NCBI GenBank assembly: GCA_902783295.1
Contig: CACZQT010000074.1
Location: 1 to 7,706, forward strand
From: an uncultured Lachnospiraceae bacterium
GTDB taxonomy: Bacteria > Bacillota > Clostridia > Lachnospirales > Lachnospiraceae
DNA length: 7,706 nucleotides
Direction: 5' to 3'
The stretch's first letter is position 1. Each line of letters begins with the position of its first letter. The notes under the pieces were generated by a model. It was not told the origin of the DNA. It saw only the letters and a program-made list of their open reading frames with translations, and ran no database searches. Below are positions 1 to 6,118 of this stretch, in pieces. The translations under genes and the position numbers were made by a program.

Positions 1-24
1 AAAACGGATATTTTTCTTTGCCAT
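1..24 (-). CDS. Start of an ABC transporter permease gene (probably OppC), cut by the window edge
   Basis: Only eight codons are visible, reading MAKKNIRF. The ATG lies 9 nt after the OppB stop codon, and a GGTGAG ribosome site overlapping that stop sits about 5 nt before it, so translation is probably coupled to oppB. The position directly after OppB in an oligopeptide transporter operon makes an OppC/DppC-type second permease the likely product. The basic, polar N-terminus fits the cytoplasmic start of OppC proteins. The identity rests on gene order; the residues alone are too few to prove it. Confidence 0.55.
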
Positions 25-33
25 TCTTCTCAC

Positions 34-951
34 CTACTTCCCGATCCGGACACGTGGATCCACGATGCCGTACAGAATATCCACCACCAGGTTGCAGAAG
101 ATCAGGAATGCTCCGTAAAAGACCGTCATCCCCAGGATCATGGAATAGTCGTTGTCGTTGGTCGAATCTACATAATACTTGCCCATGCCGGGAATTGCGT
201 ACATGGACTCAATAACGAAGGTACCGGTCAGAACGGCCGCCACCGTAGGCCCCATGATGGTAATGACGGGCATGATGGCATTCCGGATCTGGTGCTTCCA
301 GGTAATTCGGAAGTTCGAAAGCCCTTTCGCGCGGGCGGTTTTGATATAATCCTGCTGCACCACCTCCAGCATGGAGGCGCGCATGGTCCTCGAAACCGAG
401 GCCATTGTATAAAAGGCCAGGGCACAGGAAGGCAGGATGGTATACTTAAAGCCGCTCCACTTGGCCACCGGCAGAATTTTCAGCTTCAGCCCGAAGATAT
501 ACTGCAGGGCAGCCCCCATGATAAAGTCCGGGATACTGGTTCCGATAATGGCCAGGATGACGCAGAAGACATCCAGCTTCGTCCCGCGGTTCAAGGCGGC
601 CACCACCCCCAGCAGCATGCCGAAAACCATGGCGATGATCAGGGCACGGATACCCAGATCCGCCGAGAACGGGAAAGTGGAACCGATGATATAGTTCACG
701 GTTTTGTTTGTATACTTCATGGAATACCCCATGTCACCCTTCAGCAGGTTGCCCAGATACTGGAAGTACTGTACAACCAGCGGCTTGTCAAAGCCGTAAT
801 ACTTGATCAGGTTTTCCTTGACAATGGGATTCAGTTTCTCACTGGTAAATGGTTCACCCGGCATCAGACGTACCAGGAAGAACACCACTGTAATCAGCAC
901 CAGCAAAGTCAGCACAGCAGCGATTACACGCTTCACAATATATTTCGACAT
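34..951 (-). CDS. oppB: Oligopeptide/dipeptide ABC transporter permease, OppB/DppB type
   Basis: This is one of the two membrane subunits of a peptide importer, forming the channel with OppC and receiving substrate from OppA. It has 305 residues, normal for the family. A first membrane helix lies at about residues 9-30, with further hydrophobic segments near 98-121, 128-155, 172-185, 230-248 and 270-295. The cytoplasmic EAA loop that contacts the ATPases is at about 201-231 (DYIKTARAKGL then IRNAIMP), and the C-terminus carries the usual DPRVR. The start at 951 was chosen because GGAGG at 959-963 lies 7 nt upstream and the protein then begins MSKYIVKRV, as OppB proteins do. An in-frame ATG at 1071 would add 40 unrelated polar residues translated from a terminator-like hairpin, so it was not used. 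Peptide-length preference (oligo- or dipeptide) cannot be judged. Confidence 0.95.
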   Translation of the reverse strand: MSKYIVKRVIAAVLTLLVLITVVFFLVRLMPGEPFTSEKLNPIVKENLIKYYGFDKPLVVQYFQYLGNLLKGDMGYSMKYTNKTVNYIIGSTFPFSADLGIRALIIAMVFGMLLGVVAALNRGTKLDVFCVILAIIGTSIPDFIMGAALQYIFGLKLKILPVAKWSGFKYTILPSCALAFYTMASVSRTMRASMLEVVQQDYIKTARAKGLSNFRITWKHQIRNAIMPVITIMGPTVAAVLTGTFVIESMYAIPGMGKYYVDSTNDNDYSMILGMTVFYGAFLIFCNLVVDILYGIVDPRVRIGK

Positions 952-971
952 TCTCTCTCCTCCGGTTGCAG

Positions 972-1001
972 CTGCCCCGTCCCCCGAACGGGAACCGGCA
1001 G
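972..1001 (-). other. GC-rich stem-loop just upstream of the oppB ribosome site
   Basis: CTGCC (972-976) can pair with GGCAG (997-1001), and TCCC (980-983) with GGGA (990-993) inside it. No T-run follows in the minus direction, so it is not a terminator. It lies between the oppA-oppB terminator-like hairpin and the oppB Shine-Dalgarno site, where it could shield the 5' end of a processed oppB transcript. That role is inference; the pairing is visible. Confidence 0.35.
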
Positions 1002-1015
1002 TTTCCTGACCTGTT

Positions 1016-1058
1016 GAAAAGAAAAGAACCCGGTGAGGGGCCAAATGCCGCTCACCGG
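1016..1058 (-). terminator. Intrinsic terminator (probably partial) between oppA and oppB
   Basis: CCGGTGAG at 1030-1037 and CTCACCGG at 1051-1058 form a perfect 8-bp stem with a 13-nt loop. Read on the minus strand, the stem is followed at once by a T-rich tract (TTCTTTTCTTTTC, 1017-1029). This is the layout of a rho-independent terminator, placed 52 nt after the oppA stop codon. No convincing promoter is seen between it and oppB, so partial readthrough is the simplest model. It would make far more binding protein than permease, a common arrangement in binding-protein ABC operons. It may also stabilise the 3' end of the oppA mRNA. Confidence 0.8.
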
Positions 1059-1109
1059 ATTCCCTCTCCATTTAGAGCATTTTCACTTCAGATTCTGAAG
1101 CAGTCAGGA

Positions 1110-2717
1110 TTATTCTGCGATGTCGCCGAAAGGCCAGTCAAAGTTTACGGCACCAACGGTGAAGTAGATACCGGAAACGTTCTCGTTCAGCAGATAATGT
1201 ACAGTACGATACTGCAGCGGAACCATGGCGCCTTCGGACAGCAGGATGTTTTCGCACTGAGCCAGGATGTCCATACGGGCTACGGGATCCTGTTCAACAG
1301 TAGCCTGAGCCATCAGACCATCGAACTCATCGTTCTTGTAGTTGGAATAGTTGTAAGGGCTGTTGCCGTTGAACAGAGCCAGATAGGTGTTGGGATCGTC
1401 ATAGTCGGGGCCCCATCCGCCGTAGCAGATTTCATAGTCGCCGGAAGGAAGGACTTCGCCGTACTTCTGGGAATAGGTAACCTGACGAATGTTGACGTTG
1501 ATGCCCAGGTTGGTCTGCCACTGCTGCTGGATAACTTCAGCGATCAGCTTCTCGGATTCAGCATCGGTGATAACGATTTCTACGGATACGCTGGAAGGAT
1601 CTTCCACGCCGGCAGCTGCCAGATATTCCGCAGCCTTTTCAGGATCGCCGTCTACAGGGAACGCATTCAGAACGTCAGCATATTCTTCGCCGTAGGTAGC
1701 GCCGCGAACGCCGGAAAGCATGGGCAGAACGAAGGTGCAGCCGGGATCGTACATATCGTTGGTAGCCAGGGAGATGTACTCGGTACGGCTGATGCCATAG
1801 TTCAGAGCCAGACGGAAGTTCGGATCCTGCAGCAGAGGCTGGGTTTCGCACTGGCTGTTGATGTACAGATAGTCATCGTTACCGTTCTGGTAAGACTGAT
1901 CCTGTCCTTCGTACAGCGGAACCTGCTCGTTGGGGATGGCTACATAGTCGATGTCGCCGGAATCATACATGGCAACACGGGTAGAATCATCAGATACGAT
2001 GTACTGGATAACAGTATCAAAGTTTACAGCATCCGCATTCCAGTAGTTGGGGTTCTTTGCATAGTGCAGTTCCTGGTTTTCGGAGCTTTCCAGAACGAAG
2101 GGACCGGAATAAACGTTCTTCTCGGCGGTTGCCGCGAAGTCGGTGCCGTACTGTTCTACATAGTCCGCACGAACCGGGCTGAACTCGGTGCAGGAGCCCA
2201 TCAGGGAGATCAGGTAAGGAACGGGGGTATCCACGGTTACGGTCATGGTAGAATCGTCAACCTTGGCAACGCCCAGCTCGTCTACCGGGATTTCGCCGGC
2301 CAGAACGCCGTCAGCGTTCAGGATATGAGCAGCATCGGAACCGGCAATCCAGCCGTAAGGGGAAGCGGTTTCCGGATCTACCAGTCTCTTGAAGCCGTAT
2401 ACGATATCATCTACGGTAAGATCCTGGCCGTCGGACCACTTCAGGCCTTCACGGATGTGGAATGTGTAGGTAAGACCATCTTCGGAAACTTCCCAGCTCT
2501 CAGCCAGACCCGGAAGCACTTCCTTGTCAACCAGACGTACAAGGCCTTCCTGCAGAGCACGCTGTACTTCGTTATCCGCGATGGAGTTGCCCTTGGACTG
2601 GTCCATAGTGGTGGGTTCGGTACCGGTCGCGAACTTGAATTCTTTCGCCATTGCGGTGGAAGCGACCATCGTCGCAGCCAGAGCGGCAACCAGAGTCAGC
2701 TGTTTCAGCATTTTCAT
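1110..2717 (-). CDS. oppA: Oligopeptide ABC transporter substrate-binding protein (SBP_bac_5 family)
   Basis: This is the extracytoplasmic peptide receptor of the transporter, 535 residues, normal for OppA. Residues 1-24 are a classical signal peptide: MKMLKQ, a hydrophobic core, then AMA, with likely signal peptidase I cleavage before KEF. There is no lipobox cysteine, so the mature protein should be soluble in a periplasm rather than lipid-anchored. Family hallmarks include LAESWEVSEDGLTYTFHIR (71-89), GLKWSDGQDLTVDDIVYGFKR (91-111), YSGPFVL (203-209), NPNYWN (222-227) and WGPDYDDPNTYL (435-446). The start at 2717 is preferred because GGAGG at 2725-2729 is 7 nt upstream. An in-frame ATG at 2735 would place this Shine-Dalgarno sequence inside the coding region. 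It is the first gene of the opp operon, with oppB downstream beyond a terminator-like hairpin. The peptides bound cannot be deduced. Confidence 0.96.
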   Translation of the reverse strand: MKMLKQLTLVAALAATMVASTAMAKEFKFATGTEPTTMDQSKGNSIADNEVQRALQEGLVRLVDKEVLPGLAESWEVSEDGLTYTFHIREGLKWSDGQDLTVDDIVYGFKRLVDPETASPYGWIAGSDAAHILNADGVLAGEIPVDELGVAKVDDSTMTVTVDTPVPYLISLMGSCTEFSPVRADYVEQYGTDFAATAEKNVYSGPFVLESSENQELHYAKNPNYWNADAVNFDTVIQYIVSDDSTRVAMYDSGDIDYVAIPNEQVPLYEGQDQSYQNGNDDYLYINSQCETQPLLQDPNFRLALNYGISRTEYISLATNDMYDPGCTFVLPMLSGVRGATYGEEYADVLNAFPVDGDPEKAAEYLAAAGVEDPSSVSVEIVITDAESEKLIAEVIQQQWQTNLGINVNIRQVTYSQKYGEVLPSGDYEICYGGWGPDYDDPNTYLALFNGNSPYNYSNYKNDEFDGLMAQATVEQDPVARMDILAQCENILLSEGAMVPLQYRTVHYLLNENVSGIYFTVGAVNFDWPFGDIAE

Positions 2718-2856
2718 AGTGATTCCTCCAATCATTTTTTCTCCCGTCCCTTGTCTCCTGCCTGAAAAGACGCAGCCTTCTTACCGCACCCGGCACAGAA
2801 AAACCGCTTCTTTCATAGCCTGAGGATATAAGGTTATTCAGGGAATTTACTCCGTG

Positions 2857-2885
2857 ATTGTAACGCATTCTAAACCATATGTCAA
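2857..2885 (-). promoter_or_regulatory. Sigma-70/SigA promoter of the opp operon with a leader of about 130 nt
   Basis: On the minus strand, TTGACA (2880-2885) is separated by exactly 17 bp from TACAAT (2857-2862). The first is a perfect -35 box and the second a five-of-six -10 box. Transcription should begin near 2850, giving a leader of about 130 nt before the oppA ATG at 2717. The leader can form a small hairpin (CCTGA/TCAGG) and contains an 11-codon reading frame, MKEAVFLCRVR, at 2781-2816, whose ribosome site is poor. No T-box or known riboswitch core was recognised. The 246-bp gap between the glycosylase-family gene and oppA holds only this promoter and leader. Confidence 0.85.
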
Positions 2886-2963
2886 CATTTTTCAAAAGGA
2901 AAGAACTATAATTATCACTTTTTTGCGTCCCGGTTTCAGGGGTTTTTTCGCAGGCAGCAGAGA

Positions 2964-4169
2964 TTATCCTGCTGTCATCATTTCTATATTCTGACAGTCA
3001 TTGAATTTTCCAAAGCTCCGCAAAGTCCGTTCCAGCAGCGCATTCAGCTTCTTTGTACTGCGGACTCCCTGTTCCCACCAGAGTCCTTTCACACGCAGTA
3101 TACCTTCTTTCCGGTCGGCTGCAGCATCAATTCGGCCGATAAAGCGGTCTCCATAGAGAATGGGAAGGGTATAATGTCCGTATTTCCGCTTTGCAGCCGG
3201 AGTATAAATCTCCCATGCGTACCGAAAATCCCACAAAGACAGGACCAGTGCCTTATCCCACATCAGCGGGTCCAGCGGCGCAATAAACGACATGCGCGGT
3301 TTCAGATCTGCGCTTCCTTCCACGATCTGCTGCATCTGCAGGACGTCCTCGGAGCGATAATAAAAGAGCGTCTTTATCCCCTCGACCGTCAATGGAATAA
3401 TTTTCCCTTCCTCTGCCAGCCGGGCCAGGATCTCTTTACGTTTTTCCACATTTAAGGGGATTCCGAGAAATGCACTGCTGTTTTTATCCCAGAGCAGCCC
3501 GACAGCCCCTATCCTCCGGAGCACGCGCCACGAAAGGAACTCCTTTTCATCCCTGCAGGGATTCTCCGCTTCTAAAAGAGATTTCGGAAGATGCTTCTCC
3601 GCGATGTCATAGTACTTGCGGCTTCCGTTTTTATGGTGAATAATCAGATCGCCGTCCGTATACAGCTGTTCCAGGACCGACCTTGCCGCCTGGGATTTTT
3701 TATCCCAGTTCCCGCTCCAGTGCATAGAGGAATGCCAGAAAATCTCTCCTTCTATAGGAAGCGTATCGCTGCACACCGGACCGTTTTCCCGAATGTAAGA
3801 CATGGCCTGCGTCTTTAATCCTTCCAGGCCGTCAAACGTGCATCCCAGTTCGCGGCTCCGGTCTCTGTAAGAAGAGAAATACGGCCAGTCCTCAACCGGC
3901 CAGATGGAAAGCTCTTTGTCTGCATAATCCACCAGCAGCCGGTCTTTATACAAAAGATCATGGAGCATCTTCTTCCTGAATCCCCTGACCCGCGACTGCA
4001 AAGTCAGTTCCGCATTTTTGCCGCAGACATCGACCGGATCATACTGGATGCAGCCGGCCTGACGGACGTATTCACAGGCTCCCTCCTTCCCTGCGAAGCG
4101 GTATGAGCCAATCAGTCCCTGCTTTGCCAGGATAAACTGCCTGGCCTGTTGTTTCGTAATAATCTGCAT
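2964..4169 (-). CDS. Winged-helix DNA glycosylase-like protein of the YcaQ/AlkX (AlkZ-like, HTH_42) family
   Basis: The 401-residue product aligns by eye with E. coli YcaQ (AlkX), which unhooks DNA interstrand crosslinks; the related AlkZ protects the azinomycin producer. The N-terminal segment QARQFILAKQGL is followed by IQYD at 41-44, the place of the family's catalytic Q-x-D (QID in E. coli). The C-terminal half carries APLDPLMWDK (297-306), the IYTPAAKRKYGHYTLPIL block (321-338) and GRIDAAADRKEGIL (345-358), which match YcaQ closely. Likely substrates are bulky or crosslinked alkyl adducts on guanine or adenine N7/N3, but the in vivo role is unknown. The ATG at 4169 matches the family N-terminus but has only a weak upstream AAAGAAG. 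A GTG at 4220 gives 17 more residues; its GAGGTG sits 14 nt upstream, too far to be ideal. It is the last gene of the pcp-cupin-DUF1349 operon, and no terminator follows. Confidence 0.88.
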   Translation of the reverse strand: MQIITKQQARQFILAKQGLIGSYRFAGKEGACEYVRQAGCIQYDPVDVCGKNAELTLQSRVRGFRKKMLHDLLYKDRLLVDYADKELSIWPVEDWPYFSSYRDRSRELGCTFDGLEGLKTQAMSYIRENGPVCSDTLPIEGEIFWHSSMHWSGNWDKKSQAARSVLEQLYTDGDLIIHHKNGSRKYYDIAEKHLPKSLLEAENPCRDEKEFLSWRVLRRIGAVGLLWDKNSSAFLGIPLNVEKRKEILARLAEEGKIIPLTVEGIKTLFYYRSEDVLQMQQIVEGSADLKPRMSFIAPLDPLMWDKALVLSLWDFRYAWEIYTPAAKRKYGHYTLPILYGDRFIGRIDAAADRKEGILRVKGLWWEQGVRSTKKLNALLERTLRSFGKFNDCQNIEMMTAG

Positions 4170-4238
4170 AGGTTTTACGCTTCTTTCAGAAAAGGTCAGA
4201 GGTTCTCCAAAGTCCGGCACAGAAACGAGCGGATCACC

Positions 4239-4853
4239 TCAGTCCGGCTGCTGGCCGTCGTGGGCTTTCCAGGCACATTCCGTAATTTTCAGATCGGAAA
4301 ACACGGCACGGAAGCTGGAGTCCTCCGGGCTGCAGGCATAGATGCCGAACCGGATTTTTCCGCCGCCTTCTGCCATATGGCAGACCCGCATCTGGGAAAA
4401 TGTCTCCCCATCCCGGGAGCATTCGATGCAGTAATCATCCTCGCGCCGGCTGAAACGGTACCACATCACCCGCTCCTCCAGGCCGATTTCCGTCGTTGCC
4501 CAGTCGGAATAGCCGTGATTCGTCACCACAGATCCAAGATGCTGAAACTCCTCTGTTTCGTACTCTACGGAAGCCTTCAGCCAGTTTTCACTGTCCAGAT
4601 ACATGACCACTCCGCACTGGTCAAAGCGGTGGCCGGATGCGGAAAAATCTGTCCTGACGACAAAAGAAAAGTACTTTTCTTCTGTTTCCATCTGGAGTGC
4701 CGGAGCATTGTCATTGCGGAAATGATAATATGTCCTCTGCCACAGATCCGTACGCGGCTCTGTGACAATCGTGATCTTCCCATCCTGAATCTGATAGGCT
4801 TTGGGAGCACGGATCCACTGAAAGCGGCTGATATCCAATCCTTTTTCAGTCAT
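4239..4853 (-). CDS. DUF1349 domain protein (concanavalin A-like lectin/glucanase fold)
   Basis: This is a 204-residue cytoplasmic protein with no signal peptide. The whole length fits DUF1349, a beta-sandwich family that includes the yeast REE1-like proteins. Visible signatures are FDQCGVVMYLDSENWLKASVEY (77-98), the segment GSVVTNHGYSDW (107-118), WYRFSRREDDYCIECSRDG (131-149) and IYACSPEDSSFRAVFSDLKI (171-190). No enzyme activity is established for the family; the fold suggests carbohydrate or small-molecule binding. The ATG overlaps the end of the cupin gene by 8 nt (ATGACTGA), and GGAGG at 4863-4867 lies 9 nt upstream inside the cupin gene, so the two are translationally coupled. Its stop is a single TGA at 4239-4241; the reading frame stays open beyond it into the downstream glycosylase-like gene. 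Confidence 0.9.
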   Translation of the reverse strand: MTEKGLDISRFQWIRAPKAYQIQDGKITIVTEPRTDLWQRTYYHFRNDNAPALQMETEEKYFSFVVRTDFSASGHRFDQCGVVMYLDSENWLKASVEYETEEFQHLGSVVTNHGYSDWATTEIGLEERVMWYRFSRREDDYCIECSRDGETFSQMRVCHMAEGGGKIRFGIYACSPEDSSFRAVFSDLKITECAWKAHDGQQPD

Positions 4854-5184
4854 TTACAAAGTCCTCCCTCATCGGTGAAAAAATATCCAGCAAAATTCCA
4901 TCCTCCAGGCATACGCAGCCATGCTCCACACCGTCTGTCTTCAGCATGGCGTCCCCGGCCCGCACAATGTGCTTCTCCCCGTCTATCTCAAACTCAAAAG
5001 CACCGCTTACCACATAGGTAATCTGCGTGTGGGGATGATGATGCAGCGCTCCCACACCGCCTTTCACGAACGTGTTTTCTACGGCCATCACATCATCCGT
5101 GTAAGTAAGGATTCTGCGGAATACGCCGGCGGATGTTTCTTCCGGCGCCAGTTCATCATGGACTACCCATCTTTGGTTTTTCAT
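4846..5184 (-). CDS. Small single-domain cupin protein
   Basis: This is a 112-residue RmlC-like cupin. The first cupin motif is at about residues 43-61 (GGVGALHHHPHTQITYVVSG): H50 and H52 are probable metal ligands and Q54 stands near the usual glutamate position. The second motif is at about 76-92 (AGDAMLKTDGVEHGCVC), with H88 as the last likely ligand. This type is widespread and its substrates differ, so no reaction is assigned; sugar or keto-acid sensing and isomerase roles are possible. The start at 5184 was chosen because AAGGAGG at 5194-5200 is 9 nt upstream. An in-frame ATG at 5244 would run back into the pcp gene and add 20 residues without family support. It follows pcp by 22 nt and overlaps the DUF1349 gene by 8 nt. 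Confidence 0.9.
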   Translation of the reverse strand: MKNQRWVVHDELAPEETSAGVFRRILTYTDDVMAVENTFVKGGVGALHHHPHTQITYVVSGAFEFEIDGEKHIVRAGDAMLKTDGVEHGCVCLEDGILLDIFSPMREDFVND

Positions 5185-5206
5185 CTGCAGCTGCCTCCTT
5201 TCAGAT

Positions 5207-5905
5207 TCATAATCTTTCTCCGGCAGCAGCTGCCTGCGGATCATCGCTGCCGGAAGCCGCTGTCTGTTCCATGTATTCTTCTGCTGCCAGTTCTATAAAT
5301 CTCTTCAGTACGGCAGCTGTCTGTTCAGCCGGAAGGATGGGGACGTCTGTTTTTTCTGTCTCCTCCTGCCCGTCTGCCCTGCGTATTCTGCGCAGGTTCT
5401 GTCCTTCTGTATAAGGTACATGCACGAAATCAACCATTACATCTGTATTCTGTAATGAGTACAGAGTCAGATAAAACAGATCGTTGCAGACATACCGGCC
5501 GGCATTCTCTGAAGCCGCCGCCGGCAGTCCTTTCATCTGTCCCAGGATCTTTTCCACATTCATTCCGGGCCGGATCACATCCGGGCCATCCTTTACGATG
5601 ACCTCCCCCTCCCGGGGTACATAGCCCTCATTGTCTGCCAGATCCACGCGGACATTTCGCGCCAGAAGCTCCGGCGTAACCCATTCACGTCCGCCGGCCT
5701 CTCCCACCAGAAAAACCAGCGCTGCCTGTATCCTGTGAATCTCTTCCAGAGCTTTTTCCGCCGCTTTTCCGAAAACCACAGGGAGCCGGCATCTGACAAC
5801 CTGGAATCCGCCGATCTCCTCCGGAAGTCTCTTTACGGCCTCCCAGGATGCATTGACGCCCTGTCCGCCGAAAGGCTCAAAGCCCGTCACCAGAATATTC
5901 TTCAT
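5207..5905 (-). CDS. pcp: Pyroglutamyl-peptidase I (family C15 cysteine peptidase)
   Basis: Removes N-terminal pyroglutamate (5-oxoproline) from peptides and proteins in the cytoplasm. The 232-residue product starts with the hallmark GFEPFGG (8-14) and N-A-S-W (18-21, usually NPSW). The catalytic triad is present: E79 in TPELLARN, C140 in NAGRYVCND and H162 in FVHVPY. Two positions differ from the usual pattern: the normally GQAGGR segment reads GEAGGR (E69), and the residue after Cys-Asn is D142 rather than His. The C-terminus extends about 15 residues beyond the typical 215 with an Ala/Gln/Asp-rich tail. The start at 5905 is set by MKNILVTGFEPFGG and an AGGA at 5914-5917, 8 nt upstream. It is the first gene of a four-gene operon and sits beside a peptide importer operon, which suits a role in using imported peptides. 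Confidence 0.93.
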   Translation of the reverse strand: MKNILVTGFEPFGGQGVNASWEAVKRLPEEIGGFQVVRCRLPVVFGKAAEKALEEIHRIQAALVFLVGEAGGREWVTPELLARNVRVDLADNEGYVPREGEVIVKDGPDVIRPGMNVEKILGQMKGLPAAASENAGRYVCNDLFYLTLYSLQNTDVMVDFVHVPYTEGQNLRRIRRADGQEETEKTDVPILPAEQTAAVLKRFIELAAEEYMEQTAASGSDDPQAAAAGERL

Positions 5906-5937
5906 CTTGTTTTTCCTGTTCTGCATCTGTTGATACC

Positions 5938-5964
5938 TGTATAATTCACCATCAGCTGCGTCAA
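5938..5964 (-). promoter_or_regulatory. Candidate promoter of the pcp operon
   Basis: On the minus strand, TTGACG (5959-5964) matches the -35 consensus in five of six positions. It is followed after 15 bp by TATACA (5938-5943), four of six for the -10. The spacing is shorter than the ideal 17. Transcription from here would leave a leader of about 25 nt before the pcp ATG at 5905, with its ribosome site. No better candidate is seen upstream of pcp. Confidence 0.4.
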
Positions 5965-6002
5965 ACATAACATTTTCATATTGTTTCTGCAACAGCTTTA
6001 TC

Positions 6003-6043
6003 CGGGGAGACAGGGGGCGGCAAGCGCCAGAACCTGTCCCCCG
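6003..6043. repeat. Large REP-like palindrome in the pcp-azlC intergenic region
   Basis: An 11-bp stem pairs 6003-6007 and 6009-6014 with 6033-6043 (CCTGTCCCCCG), with A6008 as a single-base bulge. Inside the loop a second small hairpin pairs GGCG (6016-6019) with CGCC (6025-6028). The GGGGACAGG-type arm, bulge and inner hairpin resemble the REP elements mobilised by RAYT-type TnpA proteins. No T-run follows directly on either strand, so a canonical terminator is unlikely. Membership in a genome-wide family is inference, since only one clear copy is in the window. Confidence 0.55.
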
Positions 6044-6061
6044 TGACTCGCCCGTGACTTG
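6040..6061. repeat. 11-bp tandem direct repeat next to the palindrome
   Basis: CCCGTGACTCG (6040-6050) is followed at once by CCCGTGACTTG (6051-6061), identical in 10 of 11 positions. The first copy overlaps the right arm of the palindrome, so the duplication may mark its insertion or slippage edge, or be a paired protein-binding site. Confidence 0.6.
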
Positions 6062-6084
6062 TTATTTTTACTTTCCTGTTAGTG

Positions 6085-6099
6085 AATTTTCTGATATAT
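6085..6099 (+). promoter_or_regulatory. CodY-box-like site and AT-rich promoter region of azlCD
   Basis: AATTTTCTGATATAT matches the CodY consensus AATTTTCWGAAAATT in 12 of 15 positions. CodY senses GTP and branched-chain amino acids in many Firmicutes and represses their metabolism, so a site before azlCD makes biological sense. It lies in an AT-rich stretch (6059-6112) that must hold the azlC promoter. TATATT (6095-6100) and TATATA (6101-6106) are possible -10 boxes, but no good -35 was found. Base composition makes a chance match possible. Confidence 0.35.
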
Positions 6100-6118
6100 T
6101 TATATAGTTCTGTACTGT

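Noticed and set aside
952..1071. A 40-residue N-terminal extension of OppB from an ATG at 1071
   Set aside because: It spans the terminator-like hairpin and places a perfect GGAGG inside the coding region; OppB proteins begin at the MSKYIVKRV-like segment.
966..2765. A 599-codon plus-strand open frame covering oppA
   Set aside because: It is antisense to the whole oppA gene, which has a signal peptide, family motifs, promoter and ribosome site. The long open frame reflects codon composition.
2921..2949. A possible plus-strand terminator (TCCC/GGGG stem followed by six Ts)
   Set aside because: The stem is only 3-4 bp and no plus-strand gene precedes it. In the minus direction, where the genes run, the tract is A-rich, so it does not end the pcp operon.
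2955..2974. CAGCAG/CTGCTG hairpin around the stop codon of the glycosylase-like gene
   Set aside because: The stem is 6 bp with no T-run after it on the minus strand; probably incidental.
4149..5021. A 290-codon plus-strand open frame
   Set aside because: It is antisense to the DUF1349, cupin and winged-helix genes, shows no family features and has no ribosome site.
5185..5244. Longer cupin start at 5244
   Set aside because: It would overlap the end of pcp and lacks a ribosome site, while AAGGAGG lies 9 nt before the ATG at 5184.
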